A stretch of DNA of 64,000 nt, taken from Bdellovibrionales bacterium (GTDB lineage Bacteria; Bdellovibrionota; UBA1018). How positions within the stretch are numbered: the first letter of the stretch is position 1; each line of letters starts with the position of its first letter. The position numbers and the translations under genes are program-made. Shown piece after piece: positions 57,996-64,000 of this stretch. Location of the stretch: positions 78,305 through 142,304 of the forward strand of contig JAFEAP010000029.1 in the NCBI GenBank assembly GCA_018266355.1, read 5' to 3'. Under the pieces are notes generated by a model that was not told the DNA's origin, made no database searches, and was given only the letters and a program-made list of their open reading frames with translations.

Positions 57996-58778
57996 CTAAT
58001 CCCGCCCTAACATCTCGTCGTGCTCGAAGAGGTCGTACGAGTCGATCGAGTTGCACCCGGAACCTTGGGGCGGCTCTTCCTGGGCGAGGCATTTCGGGCT
58101 CGTCTCGGGGCATTTCACGCGCATGTGGAAGTGGTCGTCGTGGTTCGGGTACGGGCGGAGTCGGCGGAGGACCTCGGTCCGGATGTCCTCGGAAAGCATC
58201 GGTTCGATCTTCGCGCTTTGCTTGCAGAAGAGGCGCTTGATCTCGGGGTCGACGAAAATCCGCGAGATGTTCCCGCGGGCGACGACCGAGCGGAGCAGGA
58301 ACCAGTTCCGGGTTTGGTCGAAATTTTTCGTGACCCTTCGGCTCTTCACGAAGATTTCCTCGAATCCGCGGTCGCCCCACGCGTTCGGGTCGAGCTCGTG
58401 GTGGTTCGCGCGGAGATAGGCGATGTCCGCGTCGAGTCCGTTTTGGTGGCTGTCGTGGAGCGAGAGCTGTCCGCCGTATTCGGCCGCGATGTCGCCGACT
58501 TGGACGCGGTCACCGTCGGGGAAGCTGCGGCGGAAGGTGAGCGCGGCGCCGAGGATCGTGTCGATCAAGGTCGCCGTTCCCCACGCGCGCTTCCGCGGAC
58601 GGAAGAGTTTCACGTGAAACGGACTTTCCTCCGGCATCGCGACGGCGTTCCGAAGCGCGCCGTCGGCGTAGAAGCCGAGCGCCTCTGAACGGTCGTTCGC
58701 GCGGTGGGAGGGGATGTCGGGAAGGTTTTCTTGGCCGAACGGCGTCGGGTCGGATAAGCCGGGGCCGCACGCGCTCAT
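57996..58778 (-). CDS. mepA: Penicillin-insensitive murein endopeptidase (MepA/LAS type)
   Basis: Zinc metallopeptidase that cuts D-Ala-mDAP cross-links. At least 260 residues; zinc motif SHQNGLDADIAY (His111, Asp116/118) and late HDDHFHMRVKC match the LAS-family pattern. Five or more Cys are present. Start problem: ATG 58778 (MSACGPG) lies directly in a lipobox; the frame continues upstream through RFVLVSALLTM, a proper lipoprotein signal, to an in-frame TAG at 58853. No ATG, GTG or TTG starts that extension; an ATC at 58841 with GAGGG upstream is the only candidate. A sequencing error is an alternative. A canonical parS site lies inside the gene. Confidence 0.88.
   Translation of the reverse strand: MSACGPGLSDPTPFGQENLPDIPSHRANDRSEALGFYADGALRNAVAMPEESPFHVKLFRPRKRAWGTATLIDTILGAALTFRRSFPDGDRVQVGDIAAEYGGQLSLHDSHQNGLDADIAYLRANHHELDPNAWGDRGFEEIFVKSRRVTKNFDQTRNWFLLRSVVARGNISRIFVDPEIKRLFCKQSAKIEPMLSEDIRTEVLRRLRPYPNHDDHFHMRVKCPETSPKCLAQEEPPQGSGCNSIDSYDLFEHDEMLGRD
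58606..58621. other. Canonical parS site within mepA
   Basis: AGTTTCACGTGAAACG; the inner 14 bases GTTTCACGTGAAAC match the classical parS palindrome exactly, unlike the three C/G variants by parA. It is 25 kb from parAB. Confidence 0.75.
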
Positions 58779-58946
58779 CGTGAGGAGAGCGGAAACGAGG
58801 ACGAACCGGCACGCTGCGGGCTGAAGTCTGACCTTGGCGATGCCCTCATTCTAAAAAGGCGAAAGGCGATCGGTAAAGCTTCGAATCGGAAAAAACGCCG
58901 TCAAAAAAACGGCGATTCCGGGCCGGAAATGTGGAAGCAGAAGGGA

Positions 58947-59333
58947 TTATTTCAGCGATTCGACGAAACTCGAGTATTTTCCCGCGTCCATGAGCGCGTT
59001 CACGCTCGCGGGGTCCGTGAGTTCCATTTTCACGAGCCAAGCGCCCGCGTGCGGTTCGCGATTCAGCATCGAGGGCTCGCCCACCGCCGCTTCGTTCACG
59101 GCGACGATTTTTCCGGCGACCGGGGAGTAAAGGTCGGACACGGCCTTGATGCTTTCGACGACTCCGAAAGTTTCGCCCGCTTTGAGAGTACGCCCCACTT
59201 TCGGGAGTTCGACGAAGACGATGTCGCCGAGCGCGCTCTGCGCGTGGTCGGTGATGCCGACGGTGATTTGGTTCCCCTCGACCTTCGCCCACTCGTGATC
59301 TTTCGTGTATTTCAGATTTTCCGGAAAGCGCAT
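58947..59333 (-). CDS. gcvH: Glycine cleavage system H protein
   Basis: Lipoyl carrier shuttling the aminomethyl group between P, T and L proteins; 128 residues. Lipoyl lysine Lys63 in VESIKAVSDLYSP, N-terminal YTKDHEWAKVEG and DHAQSALGDIVFVELP are diagnostic. Start ATG 59333 with AGAGG upstream, 25 bases after gcvT. Confidence 0.96.
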   Translation of the reverse strand: MRFPENLKYTKDHEWAKVEGNQITVGITDHAQSALGDIVFVELPKVGRTLKAGETFGVVESIKAVSDLYSPVAGKIVAVNEAAVGEPSMLNREPHAGAWLVKMELTDPASVNALMDAGKYSSFVESLK

Positions 59334-59358
59334 GACAACCTCTTCGAATCGGTTTCGG

Positions 59359-60459
59359 TTAATAGGGACGTTTATAGAACGGCGTGGGCACGACTTCAGC
59401 AGGAATCTTGTTCGCGCGGATCTCGACGAGGACCTTCGTTCCGACTTCGGAGCGATTCGCCGCGACGTAACCGATGCCGATCGGTTTTTTCAGCGAAGGC
59501 GACTGCGTCCCGCTCGTGAGGAAGCCGATCTCCGTCGTTCCGTCGGGGTCGAAGAGCTTGTAACCTTGGCGCGGAATGCCCGCGCCTTTCAGTTCGAAGC
59601 CGACGAGCTTCCGCGCGAGGCCCTTCGCTTTGGCGGCCGCGATCGCGGCCTTTCCGACGAAATCCGTCTTGTCGAGCTTCGTCGCGAAACCGAGGCCCGC
59701 CTCGAGCGGATTCGTGGTGTCGGTAAGCTCGTTCCCGTAAAGCGGATACTTCACCTCGAGCCGAAGGGTGTCGCGCGCGCCGAGACCGCAGGGTTTCATC
59801 CCGAGCGGGGTTCCTTTTTCGAGGAGCGCTTGCCAAACCCTCGGCGCTTCCGCCCACGGGAGGTAAACCTCGAAACCGTCTTCGCCGGTATATCCCGTCC
59901 GAGCGAGGATCGCCGGGATGCTGAGGACGGTGTTTTCGACGAAGCGGAACGTCTTCACTTCGGAAAGCTTCGCGGGAGTAAGCGACTGGAGGATCGTCTC
60001 GGCCTGGCGGCCCTGGATCGCGATTTGGGACCACTTCGCGCTCACGTTTTCGAGGCGGCACTGGAACCCGCCTTCGGCGTGGATTTTTTGCATCCACGCG
60101 AAGTCCTTGTCGGTGTTCGACGCGTTCACGACGACGAGGTAACGGTCCTTCGCTCGGCGGTAGACGATGAGGTCGTCGACGATGCCGCCGTCCGGGCGGC
60201 AGAGCGCGGAGTACTGGGCCATTCCGATCTCGATCTTCGCGACGTCGTTCGAGACGAGGTGATAGAGGAACTTCTCGGCATCGGCGCCCTCGACGAGTAC
60301 CTCGCCCATATGGCTCACGTCGAAAAGGCCCGCGGCAGAACGGCAAGCGAGGTGTTCGTCCATCACGCCGGTGTATTGGACGGGGAGTTCCCAACCGCCG
60401 AAGTCGATCAGGCGGCCGCCGAGTTTCCGATGTTCTTCGATCAGTGCGGTTTGCTTCAT
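59359..60459 (-). CDS. gcvT: Glycine cleavage system T protein (aminomethyltransferase)
   Basis: Transfers the methylene group to tetrahydrofolate and releases ammonia; 366 residues. FDVSHMGEVLVEG, NASNTDKDFAW (catalytic Asp region), RTGYTGEDGFEVYLP and GARDTLRLEVKYPLYGNEL are the family motifs. Start ATG 60459 overlaps the folD stop (ATGA), so translation is coupled. Confidence 0.96.
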   Translation of the reverse strand: MKQTALIEEHRKLGGRLIDFGGWELPVQYTGVMDEHLACRSAAGLFDVSHMGEVLVEGADAEKFLYHLVSNDVAKIEIGMAQYSALCRPDGGIVDDLIVYRRAKDRYLVVVNASNTDKDFAWMQKIHAEGGFQCRLENVSAKWSQIAIQGRQAETILQSLTPAKLSEVKTFRFVENTVLSIPAILARTGYTGEDGFEVYLPWAEAPRVWQALLEKGTPLGMKPCGLGARDTLRLEVKYPLYGNELTDTTNPLEAGLGFATKLDKTDFVGKAAIAAAKAKGLARKLVGFELKGAGIPRQGYKLFDPDGTTEIGFLTSGTQSPSLKKPIGIGYVAANRSEVGTKVLVEIRANKIPAEVVPTPFYKRPY

Positions 60460-61307
60460 GGTTTTATCTTCGCGTTCGCGCCGGCGAGGGTGTTTTCGAG
60501 GAGGCCCAAGATCGTCATCGGACCGATGCCGCCCGGAACGGGGGTGATCGCGCCTGCGACTTTCGCCGCGTCGTCGTACGCGACGTCGCCGACCGTCTTG
60601 TTCGCGGCGTTCTTGCCGATGCCGACGTCGATCACGACCGCGCCCGGCTTCACGTGTTCGGCGCGGACGAATTCGGGTTTTCCGATCGCGACGAAGAGAA
60701 AGTCCGCCTGACGCGTGATCGAGGCGAGATCCTTCGTGCGGCTATGGCAGTGAAGAACCGTCGCGTCGCGCTGAAGGAGGAGCTGGGCGAGCGGTTTGCC
60801 GACGATCGAACTTCGGCCGATCACGCACGCGATTTTTCCCGCGAGGTCGTACCCGTAGAAATCGACGAGCTTCAAACAACCCGCGGGCGTGCACGGAAGA
60901 AATCCCGGAAGACCGAGCGACATCCGACCGACGGTTTCCGGGTGGAAGGCGTCGACGTCTTTCGAGGGGTGCACCCAGAGGAGCACGTCTTCTTCCTTGA
61001 AACTTTTCGGGAGCGGGCGCTGGATCAAGATCCCGTCGACCGACGGATCGGCGTTCAATTCCGCGACCGCGCGCGCGACTTCTTCGGGCGCCGCCGTTTC
61101 CGGGAACTTGACGGTGGCCGCATCCATCCCGATTTCGGCGGCCATCTTTTCCTTGTTCGCGACGTAGATCGCGCTCGCCGTGTGGTCGCCGACCATCACG
61201 ACCCGGAGCTTCGGTTTCCGGCCGAGGGCCGACGTGCATTTGACGACGTCCGCTTTCAGTTCGGACAGTCGCTTCTCGCGATAAGGGCGCGCTTCGAGCC
61301 GAATCAT
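60456..61307 (-). CDS. folD: Methylenetetrahydrofolate dehydrogenase/cyclohydrolase FolD
   Basis: Interconverts 5,10-methylene- and 10-formyl-tetrahydrofolate; uses the product of GcvT. It is 283 residues: YVANKEKMAAEIG holds the catalytic Tyr/Lys, GILIQRPLP and IGRSSIVGKPLAQLLLQRDATV are diagnostic, and PVPGGIGPMTI ends the domain. Start ATG 61307 (MIRLEARPY) with GGAG ten bases upstream is preferred over ATG 61334. First gene of folD-gcvT-gcvH. Confidence 0.95.
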   Translation of the reverse strand: MIRLEARPYREKRLSELKADVVKCTSALGRKPKLRVVMVGDHTASAIYVANKEKMAAEIGMDAATVKFPETAAPEEVARAVAELNADPSVDGILIQRPLPKSFKEEDVLLWVHPSKDVDAFHPETVGRMSLGLPGFLPCTPAGCLKLVDFYGYDLAGKIACVIGRSSIVGKPLAQLLLQRDATVLHCHSRTKDLASITRQADFLFVAIGKPEFVRAEHVKPGAVVIDVGIGKNAANKTVGDVAYDDAAKVAGAITPVPGGIGPMTILGLLENTLAGANAKIKP

Positions 61308-61415
61308 TCGAGGATTTCTCCGTGAGTTTTGCATCTCATAGGGGCGCGCCGCGGCTCAAGGTGGGAGTTGCGGAGGCGGGGAAATACCCCTCAAAATAGA
61401 GTTCGGGGAGACGGT

Positions 61416-62420
61416 ATGAAAAATTTCTATCGGGTCGGATGGTTGCTCGCGCTCGGATTTTCGGGAAACGCCTTCGGGTGGGGAGCGATCGGGCACGCCA
61501 CGGTCGGCGAAATCGCGGAACGCGCGCTGACTCCGCGCGCGAAAGCGCTCGTATTCAAGGTTCTCGGACCCGAGCCGCTCTCGACGGCGGCGAACTACCC
61601 CGACGAAGTCCGCTCCGACAAGCGTTACGCGAAATTTGCGGATTACCATTTCGCGACGATTCCCGCGAACGGTGCCTACGGCGACTTGCCGCCGCCGGAT
61701 CACGACATGAATTCGATCATGGTGAAAGCGATGAAGATGATCGCGAAGCGGAACGTTTCGCGGGACGAGAAGATCCTTTATATGAAGTACCTGATTCACA
61801 TCGTCGGCGACACGCATCAGCCGTTGCACGTCTCGACTCCGGGCTCGCTCGGCGGAAACCTCTGTAAGGTGAAAATCGCCGACCCGGCGACCGGTAAAGA
61901 AGACCTCGAAAACATCCATCACGTTTGGGACGAAGTGCTGATCGAGTACGAGCGGCGGGTATTCCAGAAGATGCATCCGGAGAAGAAGGATCCATGGTTC
62001 GGTTACGCCGAATACGCCGACATGATCCTGGCCGAGCCGAAGGTCGAAGCCGTGAAGAGCGAAGTCGAACGCGCAGGACCGGTGAAGGAAGCCGATTTTG
62101 CGACTTGGATCACCGATACGTTCCGGATCGGCGAGTCGGCCTACCCGAAGGTCACCGAGATCGTCCCGGGGCGCCGTCCTTACTGCAGCTTCCTCGATCC
62201 GAAGACGAAGAAATTCGACAACTCGGGTTACGACGCGAAATCGATTCCGACGCTCGACGAAGCCTACGTCGAGAAGTGGCTGCCGACGGTTCGTTCGCAG
62301 ATCCTGAAGGGTGGTCTTCGCCTCGCGAAGGTCCTCGATAAGATCGCCGCCGACGCTCACGTCAAGCCGATGGACCCGGCGAAGGAAACCCGGCTGATCG
62401 ATTCGATCCTCGCGAAGTAG
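61416..62420 (+). CDS. S1/P1-type nuclease (zinc-dependent)
   Basis: Exported single-strand-specific nuclease, 334 residues. The signal peptide ends NAFG so that mature protein begins WGAIGH: the N-terminal Trp is itself a zinc ligand in this family, along with His6 after it. Other ligand motifs are DYHF, YLIHIVGDTHQPLHV and NIHHVWDEVLI, so all three zincs can be formed. Cysteines (NLCKV, PYCSF) may pair. Start ATG 61416 with GGGGAG upstream. Divergent from folD. Confidence 0.9.
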   Translation: MKNFYRVGWLLALGFSGNAFGWGAIGHATVGEIAERALTPRAKALVFKVLGPEPLSTAANYPDEVRSDKRYAKFADYHFATIPANGAYGDLPPPDHDMNSIMVKAMKMIAKRNVSRDEKILYMKYLIHIVGDTHQPLHVSTPGSLGGNLCKVKIADPATGKEDLENIHHVWDEVLIEYERRVFQKMHPEKKDPWFGYAEYADMILAEPKVEAVKSEVERAGPVKEADFATWITDTFRIGESAYPKVTEIVPGRRPYCSFLDPKTKKFDNSGYDAKSIPTLDEAYVEKWLPTVRSQILKGGLRLAKVLDKIAADAHVKPMDPAKETRLIDSILAK

Positions 62421-62570
62421 TCGCGCGAGGAACTTGACGCCGGGGTCGGCGTCGGCGGTAGGCAGGAAAGTTCCCGCTCCGGTTAAAAGATTCCTCATCA
62501 TCGGATCGTTTTTGCCGGGTGATCGTCCGGAAAAACCTTCGAATCGGCGAAATCCTTCGGGAATCCGCCA

Positions 62571-62586
62571 CGGCATAGCGGTTGCT
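62571..62586 (+). promoter_or_regulatory. Sigma-54-like promoter before flgF
   Basis: CGGCATAGCGGTTGCT matches TGGCACG-N4-TTGCW: GGCA at -24 and TTGCT at -12, with exact 10-base spacing between GG and GC. Located about 55-70 bases before the proposed flgF start. Sigma-54 control of rod/hook genes is common in polar-flagellated proteobacteria. Confidence 0.45.
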
Positions 62587-62641
62587 TTATTACCTACTGA
62601 AACTTTCTGCCAGGATGGCAGGGTCTCGGGGGATAAAGAGA

Positions 62642-63538
62642 TTGGCCACAGGGATGTGGACTTCCGTATCGGGCGCTGCCGCGCAGGCCCAAGCTGTCGA
62701 TACCGTCGCTAATAACTTAGCGAACGTCGACACCAATGGCTTCAAGAAGGACGTCCCGGCGTTCAAGGAATACCTTTCTTCCGTCGAGCGCGAAAACTCG
62801 CGCCCCGATATCCACATCGGGCCGGTGAAGGATAAAGACCTGAATCCGCTTTACGACAAGGACCAATCCCACGTGATCGTGCACGGGAATTACACGAGCT
62901 TCTCCCAGGGACCGATGAAGGTCACGAAAGCTCCGCTCGACGTCGCGATCGAAGGCCCGGGATTGATCGAAGTCGCCTCTCCGCAAGGCCCGAAGTTCAC
63001 CCGCCACGGCAGCTTCAAAGTCGCAGTCGACGGCCGGCTCGTGACGAACGAGGGTTACCCCGTCCTCATGGCGAAAGCCGGAGGACTCGCGGGCGAAGCA
63101 CCGGCCGCGCTCACCGCCGCCGGCGCGGCGACGGGCGACGCGTCCTCGCCGATCCCGGGATCGCTGTCCGATCCTTCGGTCGCTTCCCGTTTCATCAACC
63201 TGAAAGACCGCGGAAACATCCAGATCAACGACAAGGGCGAAGTCTATTCCGGCACCGAGCTCATCGGCCAGATCGGGCTCGTCGAGTTTTCCGAACCGAA
63301 GCTGCTCCAGAAGACGGGCCTTCAGTATTTCACGAACACGCTTCCGGAAAAGAACGCCGTCGTCGAGGCCTCTCACTCGAAGATCCACCAAGGCATGCTC
63401 GAGGGTTCGAACGTGAACCCGGTCGAGGAAATGTCGAACCTCATCAAAGCGAACCGTCTGTTCGAACACGACTTGAAGGTCATGAAGACCTTCGGCGACC
63501 TGATGGGTCGCGAAGCGAACGACATCGGCAAACTCTAA
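62642..63538 (+). CDS. flgF: Flagellar basal-body rod protein FlgF
   Basis: Proximal rod protein between MS ring and distal rod; about 298 residues. N-terminal rod motif TSVSGAAAQAQAVDTVANNLANVDTNGFKK and C-terminal EGSNVNPVEEMSNLIKANRLFE, with an Ala/Gly/Ser insert in the central domain (GEAPAALTAAGAATGDASSP). The start is unclear: TTG 62642 (LATGMWTS) has a GGGGGA seven to eight bases upstream and gives the normal N-terminus; ATG 62654 and ATG 62615 are alternatives. flgG follows 22 bases after. Confidence 0.9.
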   Translation: MATGMWTSVSGAAAQAQAVDTVANNLANVDTNGFKKDVPAFKEYLSSVERENSRPDIHIGPVKDKDLNPLYDKDQSHVIVHGNYTSFSQGPMKVTKAPLDVAIEGPGLIEVASPQGPKFTRHGSFKVAVDGRLVTNEGYPVLMAKAGGLAGEAPAALTAAGAATGDASSPIPGSLSDPSVASRFINLKDRGNIQINDKGEVYSGTELIGQIGLVEFSEPKLLQKTGLQYFTNTLPEKNAVVEASHSKIHQGMLEGSNVNPVEEMSNLIKANRLFEHDLKVMKTFGDLMGREANDIGKL

Positions 63539-63560
63539 CGGATAACGGAGACGAAACCCT

Positions 63561-64000
63561 ATGATCCAAACTCTCCATACCGCCGCGACCGCGCTCGAAG
63601 CCCAGAGCGCGAACATCGAACGGATCTCGAACGATCTCGCGAACGTGAATACCGACGGATACAAGCGCGGCCAAACCGAGTTCAGCGAGCTCATGTACAA
63701 GACCGAGAAGGAACCGGGCGCCCAAGTCGGCGCGTCCTCCCAAACCCCGGTCGGCATCCAAACGGGCCTCGGCGTGAAGGTCGGCGCGCAGTCGAAGATC
63801 TTCGAACAAGGACCGGTGAAGCATACGGGCAATCCCCTCGACATCATGGTCGAAGGCCGCGGCTTCATCCCGGTCTCGCGGCCGAACGGCGAGATCGCCT
63901 ATACGCGCGTGGGCGCGTTCCACCGCGATTCCCAAGGCCGTATGGTGCTCTCGAACGGGAGCCAACTCGTTCCGGCGGTCGTGCTCCCCGCGAACGCGCT
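63561..64000 (+). CDS. flgG: Flagellar distal rod protein FlgG (3' truncated by window edge)
   Basis: Distal rod subunit. 146 codons are seen before the window ends. N-terminus MIQTLHTAATALEAQSANIE and ISNDLANVNTDGYKRGQTEF are the FlgG/FlgF motifs; IQTGLGVKVGAQSKIFEQG and PLDIMVEGRGF continue as expected. Start ATG 63561, with GGAG upstream. Confidence 0.93.
   Translation, partial: MIQTLHTAATALEAQSANIERISNDLANVNTDGYKRGQTEFSELMYKTEKEPGAQVGASSQTPVGIQTGLGVKVGAQSKIFEQGPVKHTGNPLDIMVEGRGFIPVSRPNGEIAYTRVGAFHRDSQGRMVLSNGSQLVPAVVLPANA

Overview
The window is a housekeeping-dense stretch of a high-GC bacterial chromosome that includes the replication-origin neighbourhood (dnaA, dnaN, recF, gyrB, gyrA, rpmH-rnpA-yidD-yidC-mnmE) and a parABS locus. 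Flagellar rod genes, a ParAB-bactofilin operon, paired b and b' ATP synthase subunits, many lipoprotein and murein-enzyme genes, and frequent GTG/TTG starts suggest a didermal, flagellated bacterium of the former deltaproteobacterial assemblage. Bdellovibrionota or a relative is the best guess, but that is inference from gene content and was not tested by phylogeny. No insertion sequence, prophage, CRISPR array or rRNA gene was seen.

Layout. 0-3.3 kb: 3' part of uvrA and a J-domain-like gene. 3.3-5.1 kb (minus): F0 operon atpZ-atpI-atpB-atpE. 5.2-14.5 kb (minus): TPR lipoprotein, gyrA, fabH, gyrB, recF, dnaN. 14.5-17.9 kb: two non-coding stretches rich in TTATCCCC-like boxes flanking an unrelated exported-protein gene and dnaA; gene direction switches here (minus to the left, plus to the right), as expected at oriC. 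17.9-21.7 kb: rpmH, rnpA, yidD, yidC, mnmE. 21.7-26.8 kb: a five-gene CoA cassette (3-hydroxyacyl-CoA dehydrogenase, crotonase, acyl-CoA dehydrogenase, two-subunit B12 mutase). 26.8-30.4 kb: two exported unknowns and an aldehyde dehydrogenase. 30.4-36 kb: tRNA-Gly, mnmG, rsmG, parS sites, parA, parB, bactofilin. 36-42 kb: second ATP synthase operon atpF'-F-H-A-G-D-C with a strong terminator. 42-54 kb: a large membrane-anchored unknown, lytic transglycosylase, xseB-dxs-tlyA, a degenerate patatin-like lipoprotein, PBP1A and a TonB-like protein. 54-61.3 kb: glycine cleavage genes gcvP and folD-gcvT-gcvH with two envelope genes between them. 61.4-64 kb: S1/P1 nuclease and flgF-flgG (flgG runs off the end).

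How the genes work together. The CoA cassette is the most informative metabolic unit. The mutase carries the isobutyryl-CoA mutase residues (Phe90, Ala117, Gln208) rather than those of methylmalonyl-CoA mutase, so the five genes spell a path isobutyryl-CoA to butyryl-CoA to crotonyl-CoA to 3-hydroxybutyryl-CoA to acetoacetyl-CoA. The ATP synthase is split into F0 (a, c, assembly factors) and peripheral-stalk/F1 operons 31 kb apart, each preceded by a TTGACC-type promoter. ParABS acts on the nearby origin, with clustered GTTCCACGTGGAAC sites by rsmG-parA and one canonical GTTTCACGTGAAAC site 25 kb away inside mepA. FolD and the glycine cleavage proteins form a one-carbon unit.
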